Source: Burkholderiales bacterium RIFCSPLOWO2_12_FULL_65_40 (GTDB lineage: Bacteria; Pseudomonadota; Gammaproteobacteria; Burkholderiales; Burkholderiaceae_C). From it: a stretch of DNA of 64,000 bases. Positions within the stretch are counted from its first letter, which is position 1, and each line of letters starts with the position of its first letter. The DNA lies in contig MESL01000044.1 of NCBI GenBank assembly GCA_001770955.1, positions 32,272 to 96,271 of the forward strand, in the 5' to 3' direction. This document shows positions 1 to 7,417 of the stretch, one piece after another. Both the position numbers and the translations under genes were made by a program. The notes below the pieces were generated by a model. It did no database searches. It was not told the origin of the DNA and was given only the letters and a program-made list of their open reading frames with translations.

Positions 1-1
1 C

Positions 2-325
2 TTCCTGTCCGAGCCCGAGGCATACGAGGGCGGCGAACTCTGCATCGCCGATACCTTCGGCGAGCAGCAGATCAAGCTGCCCGCCGGCCACGCCGTGATC
101 TACCCCGGCACCAGCGTGCACCAGGTCCGCCCTGTCACACGCGGCCAGCGCATGGCCTGCTTTTTCTGGATCGAGAGCATGGTGCGCAGCGATGAGCAGC
201 GCCGCCTGCTCTACGAGATGGATATGGCCCTGCTGCGCCTGCGCGAACAGCATGGCGACTCGCCCCAGACCGTGGCCCTCACCGGCACCTACCACAACCT
301 CCTGCGCATGTGGGCCGATACCTGA
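2..325 (+). CDS. piuC: PKHD-type Fe(II)/2-oxoglutarate hydroxylase, PiuC/YbiX family (5' truncated by window edge)
   Basis: This is the C-terminal part of a 2-oxoglutarate/Fe(II)-dependent dioxygenase; the frame is already open at base 2. Visible are the EGGEL stretch of the double-stranded beta-helix, a [15 protein letters not shown] segment carrying the distal iron-binding His and the Arg expected to bind 2-oxoglutarate, and the family's C-terminal FFWIESMVR...QRRLLYEMD helix. Family members (about 225 aa) usually sit beside TonB-dependent siderophore receptors and are Fur-regulated, which fits the tonB-exbBD-hemP genes just downstream. The N-terminus and any receptor gene lie outside the window. 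Substrate unknown. Confidence 0.9.
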   Translation, partial: FLSEPEAYEGGELCIADTFGEQQIKLPAGHAVIYPGTSVHQVRPVTRGQRMACFFWIESMVRSDEQRRLLYEMDMALLRLREQHGDSPQTVALTGTYHNLLRMWADT

Positions 326-778
326 GAACCACAGCCGCCCGAAGAGCCCACAGCCATTGCAAATAATATAGATTCTCATTTACAATGGGGTTTATCGGAC
401 TGCAGCAGCGCACCATGGCATCGCACTTCCCTTTCATCCTCCAGAGCCAGCCCATTACCCCTGCCCCCTTTGCGGGCATGGCAACCGCTCCCGGCACCCT
501 GTTGCCGCGCCACTGCGCCTTGCCTCCAGGGCTTTTGCGCCAGGTCCGGGATGTGATGAACGCTTTTGTGCTATGCCAAGCGTTTACCGCACTGCACAAT
601 ACTGCCTGCTTGCAGGCCCATCCAGATTGACTGGCAAACCCTCCATGGCCTACGTCACGACACTGCTGGCAGGTCTGCTGATCGTGGCAGGTTCCGCTGG
701 GTGGGTCCTGCGCCCATAGTTTTTTGAACAAATACGGCTCTAGCGCAATACCATCAAGCGCTGGCAGCTATCATTTTT
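326..778. other. 452-bp gap before tonB with two doubtful small ORFs
   Basis: No well-supported gene. One frame (385-630, or from an internal ATG at 415) would give 71-81 aa with no recognised domain. Its first ATG directly abuts the Fur-box candidate, so that start is unlikely to be translated from a promoter there. A second frame, 645-719, would encode a 24-residue hydrophobic peptide (starts MAYVTTLLAGLLIVAG) resembling a single-span micropeptide, but it lacks a clear ribosome binding site. The last 55 bp is a copy of the dispersed repeat. Confidence 0.4.
363..382. promoter_or_regulatory. Candidate Fur box upstream of the tonB operon
   Basis: The AT-rich stretch around 363-382 reads TGAGAATCTATATTA on the minus strand, an imperfect match to the 7-1-7 Fur consensus TGATAATNATTATCA. 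It lies between the PiuC-like gene and tonB, about 400 bp upstream of the tonB start, and could control the tonB transcript. Confidence 0.5.
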
Positions 779-779
779 A
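724..779 (+). repeat. Dispersed ~55-bp repeat, copy 1
   Basis: Full-length copy with the GGCTCTAGCGC arm followed by CAAGCGCTGGCAGCTATCAT and a T-run. It ends exactly at the tonB start codon, so it occupies the place where a Shine-Dalgarno sequence would be expected. The family is described in the findings. Confidence 0.8.
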
Positions 780-1480
780 TGTCAACCTACGACCGTTTCG
801 CGCAACCCCGGGGACTGAGCCGCAACGCCCTAATTGCCATTGGCGTGGTGCTGCTGCATGTCGGGGCCTTGTGGGCGCTGCAAACGGGTTTGCTGCGCCG
901 TGCCGTGGAAATCATCGTCCCCGCCACGCTCCTGACGGAATACGTCAGCCCGCCCGCCCCCGTGACCCAGGCCGCGCCGCCGCCCCCGGCACCGGCCCCC
1001 AAGCCCCAGCGCCCCACGCAGGTCAAGGCACCTGCGCCCCGCCCCGCCCCCGAGCCGCTGCCCATCGCCGACACCACCCCGTCGCCCAATGCCCTCACGG
1101 TCAGCCCCGCCAAGGCTGACCCGGAGCCCCCCGCACCGATCACGGCTGCAGGCCCCGCGACGCCCACCGCAGCGCCACCGGCGCCGGCCGCGCCCAAGAT
1201 CGAGCTGCCTTCGAGCAACGCCGCCTACCTGCAGAACCCGGCCCCGGCCTATCCGGCCATCAGCAAGCGCATGGGCGAGCAAGGCAAGGTGGTGCTGCGC
1301 GTGTTCATCAACACCGACGGGTTACCGCAAAAAATCGAAATCAACCAGTCCAGCGGGTTCGACCGCCTGGATCGCCAGGCACAGGACACGGTCCTGCGCT
1401 GGAAGTTCGTGCCCGGCAAGCGCAATGGCGTGCCCGAGGCCATGTGGTACCTGGTCCCCATCAATTTTGTTCTCGAATAA
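779..1480 (+). CDS. tonB: Energy transducer TonB
   Basis: Couples the proton-motive force captured by ExbB/ExbD to outer-membrane siderophore and heme receptors. The 233-aa protein has a short cytoplasmic N-terminus, one membrane anchor at about residues 17-36, a long Pro/Ala-rich periplasmic spacer at about 58-140 and a TonB C-terminal domain at about 155-233. That domain starts at AYPAISKRMGEQGKVVLRV and ends WYLVPINFVLE, as usual for the family. The start is the first ATG before the membrane anchor; a repeat abuts it, so no normal ribosome binding site is visible. exbB follows 15 bp downstream, giving a tonB-exbB-exbD operon. Confidence 0.95.
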   Translation: MSTYDRFAQPRGLSRNALIAIGVVLLHVGALWALQTGLLRRAVEIIVPATLLTEYVSPPAPVTQAAPPPPAPAPKPQRPTQVKAPAPRPAPEPLPIADTTPSPNALTVSPAKADPEPPAPITAAGPATPTAAPPAPAAPKIELPSSNAAYLQNPAPAYPAISKRMGEQGKVVLRVFINTDGLPQKIEINQSSGFDRLDRQAQDTVLRWKFVPGKRNGVPEAMWYLVPINFVLE

Positions 1481-1495
1481 TCTTCAGGAGTTTTC

Positions 1496-2215
<720 letters not shown>

Positions 2216-2217
2216 CC

Positions 2218-2625
2218 ATGGCCTTCGGAACCCAGGACGAAGCCGATGAGGTGATGAACGAGATCAACATGACGCCGCTGGTCGACGTCATGCTGGTGCT
2301 GCTCATCATCTTCATCATCACCGTGCCAGTGATGAAGCACTCGGTCAATGTCGATCTGCCCCGGGCCACCAACCAGCCCGAGCAGGTCAAGCCCGAAACC
2401 CTGCGCCTGAGCGTGGCCGCCGACGGCAGCTACTACTGGAACGGCCAGGCCATCGCCGACGCCGAACTGGCCACGCGCCTGCAGGCCGAGGCGATCAAGG
2501 AGCCGCAGCCCGACCTGCACATCCGCGGCGACAAGGAAGTGCGCTACGAGCGCGTGGCGCAGGTCATGGCGGCAGCCCAGCGCGCCGGGCTGCGCAAGAT
2601 CGGTTTCGTCACCGACCCGCAGTAA
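2218..2625 (+). CDS. exbD: Biopolymer transport protein ExbD
   Basis: Second motor subunit of the TonB system. The 135-aa protein has a short cytoplasmic N-terminus, one transmembrane helix (about 21-38) and a periplasmic domain. The helix begins PLVDVMLVLLIIFIIT; Asp23 corresponds to the essential proton-carrying aspartate of ExbD/TolR. Lies two bases after exbB and ends the operon. A strong Fur-box candidate begins 30 bp past the stop and controls the next gene. Confidence 0.95.
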   Translation: MAFGTQDEADEVMNEINMTPLVDVMLVLLIIFIITVPVMKHSVNVDLPRATNQPEQVKPETLRLSVAADGSYYWNGQAIADAELATRLQAEAIKEPQPDLHIRGDKEVRYERVAQVMAAAQRAGLRKIGFVTDPQ

Positions 2626-2654
2626 AAAAACATCCCAAAAGACTGGATAAGTTA

Positions 2655-2674
2655 TTGAGAATCGTTATCATTAA
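2655..2674. promoter_or_regulatory. Fur box upstream of hemP
   Basis: TTGAGAATCGTTATCATTAA is a good match to the Fur consensus (GATAATGATAATCATTATC type), with the GAGAAT and ATCATT half-sites in register. It lies 28 bp before the hemP ATG, the expected place for iron repression. Confidence 0.75.
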
Positions 2675-2701
2675 CGCATCGTACCGTTCGGGATCTTTTC
2701 C

Positions 2702-2905
2702 ATGCAAGCCACCCTGCACCTTTCCACGCTCTTGAGCACCGCCGGCGCCCAGCCCGCCGATGCGGCACAAGGCGCCCAGGACCGGCTGCCCTCCGTGGAC
2801 AGCCATTCACTTTTGCAAGGCCAGAAGGCCGTCACCATCCACCACAACGGCGCCCTCTACCGCCTGCAGGCCACCCGGCTGGGCAAGCTGATCCTGACCA
2901 AATGA
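2702..2905 (+). CDS. hemP: Hemin uptake protein HemP
   Basis: Small 67-aa protein of the HemP/HmuP family, found in heme-uptake loci of beta- and alpha-proteobacteria and needed in some species for expression of the heme receptor. The conserved C-terminus VTIHHNGALYRLQATRLGKLILTK-type sequence is present (about residues 42-67). The N-terminal third is variable. A Fur box sits directly upstream and an intrinsic terminator about 100 bp downstream, so it can be made as its own iron-repressed transcript. No heme receptor or hmu transporter is in the window. Confidence 0.88.
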   Translation: MQATLHLSTLLSTAGAQPADAAQGAQDRLPSVDSHSLLQGQKAVTIHHNGALYRLQATRLGKLILTK

Positions 2906-3008
2906 GTTCATCGTGGGGCGACTCCCGGACGGGTTCCACCGTCCGCAAGGGTCGTTTTTTGCCAGCCAACGGGTTCCCCGCGTAGCCAGGCTTTTTTTCA
3001 CGCACCGA

Positions 3009-3039
3009 TAAAAAAACCGGCCCAGGGCCGGTTTTTTTT
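3009..3039 (+). terminator. Rho-independent terminator after hemP
   Basis: Inverted repeat AAAAAACCGGCCC / GGGCCGGTTTTTT around a one-base centre, followed by a T-tract. The A-run on the left also lets it work for the leftward gene at 3109-3516. Confidence 0.8.
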
Positions 3040-3040
3040 G

Positions 3041-3092
3041 ATCAAAAGTGGCTCAGAGGCTTATACATAAAGCGTCAGCAGCTATCATTTCG
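3041..3092 (+). repeat. Dispersed repeat, copy 2
   Basis: Reads GTGGCTCAGAGGCTTATACA then AAAGCGTCAGCAGCTATCAT. It lies between the hemP terminator and the 3' end of the convergent heme-binding-like gene. Confidence 0.7.
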
Positions 3093-3108
3093 AAAGCAAA
3101 TGGGCCGC

Positions 3109-3516
3109 TTACAGGCCCAGCGCGGCGATGCCGGCCTTCGCGATCTGCGCATCCTCGGTGGACTTCACGCCGCTCACGCCCACGGCGCCCAGGCACTGAC
3201 CGCCCTGCAGGATGGGAACGCCGCCTTCAAGCAGGCCTTCGATCTCGGGCGCGCTCAGGAACGAGGTGCGGCCATTGTTGATGATGTCCTCGTAGACCTT
3301 GCTCTCGCGCCGGCCCAGCGCCGCCGTACGGGCCTTGGCCGGGGCGATGTGTGCGGACACGGGTGCGGCGCCATCCAGGCGCTGCAGCCAGAGCAGGTGT
3401 CCGCCGGCATCCACAATGGCAATCGTCACGGCCCACTGGTGTTTCAGGGCTTCGGCTTCGGCAGCGGCAGCGATCGTCTTGACATCGGCCAGTTCGAGTT
3501 CAGAGGTGGTTTTCAT
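3109..3516 (-). CDS. GlcG/HbpS family heme-degrading-domain protein
   Basis: 135-aa protein of the GlcG/HbpS fold (formerly DUF336). The family includes HbpS, which binds heme extracellularly, and GlcG of glycolate clusters. Features are the SELELADVKTIAAAAEAEA helix, the IAIVDAGGHLLWLQRLDGA strand region and GGVPILQGGQCLGAVGVSG near the C-terminus. I chose the internal ATG at 3516 because it gives the family's normal N-terminus; the frame stays open to 3597 but that extension does not look like a protein. No signal peptide, so probably cytoplasmic. Convergence with hemP suggests, but does not prove, a heme-related role. Confidence 0.85.
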   Translation of the reverse strand: MKTTSELELADVKTIAAAAEAEALKHQWAVTIAIVDAGGHLLWLQRLDGAAPVSAHIAPAKARTAALGRRESKVYEDIINNGRTSFLSAPEIEGLLEGGVPILQGGQCLGAVGVSGVKSTEDAQIAKAGIAALGL

Positions 3517-3735
3517 GGTGCATGCGGCCTGGTGGGCCGGAGATGGATCGGCCCAGGCGGCCGGGGAGGGGTAAGCTGGCAAGCATAGCGCCGCCACCGG
3601 TGCGCGTCACCCGCCTGCAAGGCAAAAGAACCTTGCGCAAAAGCGGGGTATTGCGGCAAGGTATTGCAAGCACTGTATGCATCCCCATCTAGAATGCTCC
3701 CACCTGCGCTGTGCAGGTCACTCAGGAGAGCAACG

Positions 3736-4434
3736 ATGAACGACCGGGTCACCACCCTCCCCTCTGCGGACTATGGCTACGGCATTTCGCAGGAGCAGCG
3801 CCACAAGGTGCTGCGCAATACCTACTGGCTGCTGGCGCTGAGCCTGCTGCCCACCGTGCTGGGCGCCTGGATCGGCGTGGCCACGGGCATCACCCAGTCG
3901 CTGCGCGGCGGCGTGGGCCTGATCGTCTTCCTGGGCGGCGCCTTCGGCTTCATGTACGCGATCGAGAAGACCAAGCGCTCGGCCGCCGGTGTACCGGTGC
4001 TGCTCGCCTTCACCTTCTTCATGGGCCTGATGCTCTCGCGCATGATCGGCATGGTGCTGGGCTTCAAGAACGGCTCCGAACTCATCATGACGGCCTTTGC
4101 CGGCACGGCAGGCGTGTTCTTCGTCATGGCCAGCCTGGCCAGCGTGATCAAGCGCGACCTCTCGGGCATGGGCAAATGGCTGTTCGTGGGCGCCATGGTG
4201 CTGATGGTCGGCGCCATCATCAATGTGTTCGTCGGCTCGTCGGTCGGCATGATGGCCATCTCGGTGGCCGCCATCGGCATCTTCAGCGCCTACATGCTGT
4301 ACGACCTCAAGCAGATCCTTGACGGTGGCGAAACCAACTACATCAGTGCCACGCTGGCGCTGTACCTGGACATCTTCAACGTGTTCCAGAGCCTGCTGGC
4401 CCTGCTGGGCATCATGGGCGGCGAGCGCGACTGA
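3736..4434 (+). CDS. Bax inhibitor-1 / YccA family integral membrane protein
   Basis: 232-aa inner-membrane protein with seven hydrophobic segments, the UPF0005/BI-1 pattern. In E. coli the homologue YccA modulates FtsH proteolysis of SecY; other members are calcium-leak channels. The N-terminal motif QEQRHKVLRNTYWLLALSLL and the C-terminal YLDIFNVFQSLLALLG are typical of the bacterial branch. The ATG at 3736 follows an AGGAG ribosome binding site, better than upstream in-frame starts. It stands alone between a leftward gene and a terminator. Confidence 0.92.
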   Translation: MNDRVTTLPSADYGYGISQEQRHKVLRNTYWLLALSLLPTVLGAWIGVATGITQSLRGGVGLIVFLGGAFGFMYAIEKTKRSAAGVPVLLAFTFFMGLMLSRMIGMVLGFKNGSELIMTAFAGTAGVFFVMASLASVIKRDLSGMGKWLFVGAMVLMVGAIINVFVGSSVGMMAISVAAIGIFSAYMLYDLKQILDGGETNYISATLALYLDIFNVFQSLLALLGIMGGERD

Positions 4435-4453
4435 GCGGCGCTTCTCCACAGGC

Positions 4454-4478
4454 AAAAGGCTCCTTCGGGAGCCTTTTT
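4454..4478 (+). terminator. Rho-independent terminator after the BI-1 family gene
   Basis: AAAAGGCTCC-TTCG-GGAGCCTTTTT: a 10-bp stem closed by a stable TTCG tetraloop and followed by T residues, 20 bp after the stop codon. Confidence 0.9.
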
Positions 4479-4559
4479 GTTGCACATTTCGTCCGGTAGC
4501 GCTCAATCGGGTCGGCAGCGTGCCGATAATGAAAGAAGATGTTTCCGAAAGAACCCGCC

Positions 4560-4913
4560 ATGCCACGCCGCATCCTCCTTGCCGTTGCCCTGGTCTCGCT
4601 GCTGGCGGGCTGTGACAAGATTTCCGCGATTCCGGGCCTGGGCCCCGACCCCCGGATTGCCCAGCGCGAGGAAGAGGCCAAGGCCATCGGCGGCGCCTGC
4701 CGCCATGCCCTGCGCGGCCTGGAGGACTGCTACATGCTCAACCCCAAGGCCAACAAGGCGGCCGTGTTCACGGGCTGGAAGGACATGGACCAGTACATGC
4801 GCGACAACAAGATCGAAGGCACGCCCTCGGTCATCAGCGCACCGGCCAAGCCTGCGGCCTCCGACAACATCGAGACCGAATCCCGCAGCACGCCCGCGAG
4901 CAAGAAGTCCTGA
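4560..4913 (+). CDS. Uncharacterised outer-membrane/periplasmic lipoprotein
   Basis: 118 aa with a classical lipoprotein signal: MPRRILLAVALVSLLAGC, the lipobox ending at Cys18. Asp at +2 (CDK) would favour inner-membrane retention by the Lol rule. The mature part has two more Cys in RHALRGLEDCYMLNPKANK, which could form a disulfide, and a Pro/Ser-rich tail. I do not recognise a named family. The ATG at 4560 is chosen because the signal peptide begins there; a second in-frame ATG is seven codons upstream. Confidence 0.75.
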   Translation: MPRRILLAVALVSLLAGCDKISAIPGLGPDPRIAQREEEAKAIGGACRHALRGLEDCYMLNPKANKAAVFTGWKDMDQYMRDNKIEGTPSVISAPAKPAASDNIETESRSTPASKKS

Positions 4914-4941
4914 TTCTCGGGGCGCTGCGGCCCCGTTCCCT

Positions 4942-6402
4942 TCAGTCCCGCTCGAACACCGCCATGCTCTCCACATGCGCGGTGTGCGGGAACATGTTGA
5001 CCATGCCCGCCGCCGTGCAGCGGTAGCCCGCCAGATGCACCAGCAGCCCCGCGTCGCGCGCCAGCGTGGCCGGGTTGCAGCTCACGTAGACGATGCGCTT
5101 GGGCGGTGTCCAGCCTTCTGCGCCGGCAGGCAGGGGCAAGGCCCCTTCCGCGCCGAGCCGTGCCTGTTCAATGTCGGCCAGCGCCTTGGCCAGCGCAAAG
5201 GCCCCCTCGCGCGGCGGATCGACCAGCCATTTGTCGGCAACGCCATCCTGCACCAGCATCTCTGGGGTCATCTCAAAAAGATTTCGCGCTACAAATTGCG
5301 TAGCTGCCAGCGCTTGTCCATCCTGCCTGGAGGCCTGATTGAATGCGTAATTCTGACGGGAACGCGCCACCAGCGCCTCGCTGCCCTCGATGCCCAGCAC
5401 CTCGCGCGCCTGCGTGGCCAGCGGCAGTGTGAAGTTGCCCAGGCCGCAAAACCAGTCGATCACGCGCTCATCGCCCTGCACGTCGAGCAGGCGCAGCGCG
5501 CGCGAGACCAGCACGCGGTTGATGTGCGGGTTGACCTGGGTGAAATCGGTCGGTTTGAACGGCATGGTGATGCCGAAATCGGGCAGCGCATAGGCCAGCG
5601 GCTCACCGCCTTCGTCGAGCAGGTGCACGGTATCCGGCCCCTTGGGCTGCAGCCACCACTGCACACCCTGCTCGGCAGCAAAGGCGCGCAGCAAGCCCAC
5701 GTCGCCCGCACTGAGGGGTTCGAGGTGGCGCAGCACCAGCGCGGTGACGGTGTCGCCGCAGGCCAGTTCGATCTGCGGGCAGGTGTCACGGGCCTCCATC
5801 GAGGCGATCAGCGCGCGGAGCTGCATGAGCATGGCGCTGACATGCGGCGGCAGCACGGGGCAGACTTCCATGTCGGCCACGTAGCGGCTCTTGCGCTCAT
5901 GAAAGCCCACCAGCACCGTACCCTTCTTGATGACATGGCGCACCGAGAGGCGCGCGCGGTAGCGGTAGCCCCAGGAAGGGCCTTCGATGGGACGCAGCAG
6001 CATCTCGGCCTTGACCTTGCCCAGGTGCCAAAGGTTGTCCTCCAGCACGCGCTGCTTCACGGCCACCTGGGCCCCCACATGCAGGTGCTGCATCTTGCAG
6101 CCTCCGCACGCACCTGCGTGCAGGCCGAAATGCGGACAACCCGGGCGCACGCGCTGCGACGATTCGCGGTGGATGGCCACCAGACTGGCCTGCTCCCAGT
6201 TGTTCTTTTTGCGGTGGGTGTTGGCAGTCACCACCTCGGACGGCAGGGCGCCGTCGATGAAAACCACCTTGCCATCGGGCTTGCGCGCCACGCCCTGGGC
6301 ATCGAGGTCGAGGGACTGCACCAGCAACTGCCCCTCGGGCAAGGCGTCCTGGGATTGTTCAGAGGGCTCAAAGGAGGGGGAAAGTTCGGTCGGTTCGCTC
6401 AT
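4942..6402 (-). CDS. rlmD: 23S rRNA (uracil-5)-methyltransferase RlmD
   Basis: SAM- and iron-sulfur-dependent enzyme that makes m5U in 23S rRNA (position 1939 in E. coli). The 486-aa protein has an N-terminal TRAM-like domain (about 22-80), the 4Fe-4S cysteines C89, C99, C102 and C181, a SAM-binding [14 protein letters not shown] motif, and the catalytic-cysteine motif [11 protein letters not shown] near the C-terminus. These features distinguish RlmD from the iron-sulfur-free TrmA. A 52-bp copy of the dispersed repeat is embedded in frame (5292-5343), encoding about [18 protein letters not shown]. It is inserted in the methyltransferase domain without breaking the frame. Confidence 0.92.
   Translation of the reverse strand: MSEPTELSPSFEPSEQSQDALPEGQLLVQSLDLDAQGVARKPDGKVVFIDGALPSEVVTANTHRKKNNWEQASLVAIHRESSQRVRPGCPHFGLHAGACGGCKMQHLHVGAQVAVKQRVLEDNLWHLGKVKAEMLLRPIEGPSWGYRYRARLSVRHVIKKGTVLVGFHERKSRYVADMEVCPVLPPHVSAMLMQLRALIASMEARDTCPQIELACGDTVTALVLRHLEPLSAGDVGLLRAFAAEQGVQWWLQPKGPDTVHLLDEGGEPLAYALPDFGITMPFKPTDFTQVNPHINRVLVSRALRLLDVQGDERVIDWFCGLGNFTLPLATQAREVLGIEGSEALVARSRQNYAFNQASRQDGQALAATQFVARNLFEMTPEMLVQDGVADKWLVDPPREGAFALAKALADIEQARLGAEGALPLPAGAEGWTPPKRIVYVSCNPATLARDAGLLVHLAGYRCTAAGMVNMFPHTAHVESMAVFERD
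5292..5343 (-). repeat. Dispersed repeat inside rlmD
   Basis: On the minus strand this reads GGACAAGCGCTGGCAGCTAC preceded by a TTCAATCAGGCCTCCAGGC arm, matching the intergenic copies along their length. It is translated as part of RlmD. Confidence 0.75.
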
Positions 6403-6457
6403 CCCCCGATTGTCTCAGGCCCGCCCGCCCCCCGAGCCCGCTGCCCGAAAAGACAGG

Positions 6458-6754
6458 TCAGCCCGGGTTGCGCACGCCCTGCGCGGGGCGCTGCGGGGCA
6501 CGGGCCTGGGGCTGCTGGGGCAACTTGTTGATCTCCAGCTCACACCCCTGGGAATCAAGCGAAAAAACCAGCTTGCCGCCCGGTGCCACGCGCGGCAGGG
6601 TTTCGTGCAGCGGGCGCGAAAGATCCACGGGTGGCTCCACCGAGCGGTAGATGACCTCCTGATCGGGGCCATAGACGACATAGCAGGCGGCCAGGGCCGG
6701 CTGGCTGAAAAGGCACGCCAGCACGGTGGCAGTGGCGTAACGAAGTGCGCGCAT
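6458..6754 (-). CDS. Small exported protein of unknown function
   Basis: 98 aa beginning MRALRYATATVLACLFSQPALA, a clear Sec signal peptide with an ALA-A cleavage site. The mature region (ACYVVYGPDQEVIYRSVEPP...) keeps two Cys, about residues 23 and 70, that could pair. It reads like a short periplasmic protein whose opening (YxVYGPDxEVIYRS) resembles small domains of unknown function that begin with a beta hairpin. The ATG at 6754 is preceded by GGAGAAGAACC, a good ribosome binding site; an upstream GTG in frame is less likely. Same direction as, and 61 bp downstream of, the Lrp regulator. Confidence 0.7.
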   Translation of the reverse strand: MRALRYATATVLACLFSQPALAACYVVYGPDQEVIYRSVEPPVDLSRPLHETLPRVAPGGKLVFSLDSQGCELEINKLPQQPQARAPQRPAQGVRNPG

Positions 6755-6815
6755 GGTTCTTCTCCTTCGCTGGATGGATGGTTTGCGACCCATTATGCCG
6801 ACGCGGCGCACGACT

Positions 6816-7289
6816 TCACAGCGGCAATCGCGTGGTGTGTTTCACCTCTTCCATCACGGCGTAGGTGCGGGTCTCGCGCACACCGGGCAATTGCCACAGC
6901 ACGGCACCGGCAAACTCTCGGTAGGCATTCATGTCGGCGGTGCGGGTTTTGAGCAGGTAGTCGAAGCCACCCGCCACCATGTGGCATTCCATGATCTCGG
7001 GGCGCACCTGCACCGCCGCCTTGAACTGGTCAAACACGTTGGGCGTGGTGCGGTCGAGCAGCACCTCGACAAACACCAGCATGCCCGCACCCAGCTTCAG
7101 GGGGTTCAGACGCGCCTCATAGCCCAGGATATAGCCCTCGCGCGTGAGCCGCTGCACACGGGCCAGCACGGCCGTGGGCGAGAGGGCCACGCTCTCGGCG
7201 AGCTTGAGGTTGGCGATGCGCCCATCGTCCTGCAGGATCGCCAGAATCTTGCGGTCGATGCGGTCCAGATCAGTTCCGAATACAGTCAT
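6816..7289 (-). CDS. Lrp/AsnC family transcriptional regulator, likely of putA
   Basis: 157 aa with an N-terminal winged HTH (about 8-60, LDRIDRKILAILQDDGRIAN...LAESVALSPTAVLARVQRL) and a C-terminal RAM ligand-binding domain (about 70-150). Divergent from putA across a 128-bp AT-rich spacer, the arrangement used by proline-responsive Lrp-type activators (PutR/BkdR-like). The PutA here lacks its own DNA-binding domain, so this protein is the obvious candidate regulator. Ligand (proline) is inferred from context. Confidence 0.9.
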   Translation of the reverse strand: MTVFGTDLDRIDRKILAILQDDGRIANLKLAESVALSPTAVLARVQRLTREGYILGYEARLNPLKLGAGMLVFVEVLLDRTTPNVFDQFKAAVQVRPEIMECHMVAGGFDYLLKTRTADMNAYREFAGAVLWQLPGVRETRTYAVMEEVKHTTRLPL

Positions 7290-7417
7290 AGATAGCGAAT
7301 TATTCTACTTTACTGCCAATTTTCAGATATTAATTCGTCATTCTTGCACGCATGATCTCGCCATTGCGGGGCACCCCACTGAAACCGTGCCCCCTTCCAC
7401 CCACCGAGAGCCTTGCC
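7290..7417. promoter_or_regulatory. Divergent regulator/putA promoter region
   Basis: 128-bp spacer, markedly AT-rich around 7290-7340 compared with both flanks, with runs such as GAATTATT and ATATTAATT. This is expected to carry both promoters and the Lrp-type binding sites. No single operator can be assigned by eye. Confidence 0.5.

Noticed and set aside
385..630. 71-81 aa open frame right after the candidate Fur box
   Set aside because: First ATG abuts the box, no ribosome binding site, no recognisable domain, mixed composition.
645..719. 24-residue hydrophobic micropeptide frame before tonB
   Set aside because: No clear ribosome binding site; kept only as a note because the length is too short to support.
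4477..6531. Long open frame on the plus strand across rlmD
   Set aside because: Antisense shadow of rlmD; such frames are common in GC-rich genomes and the residue content has no family pattern.
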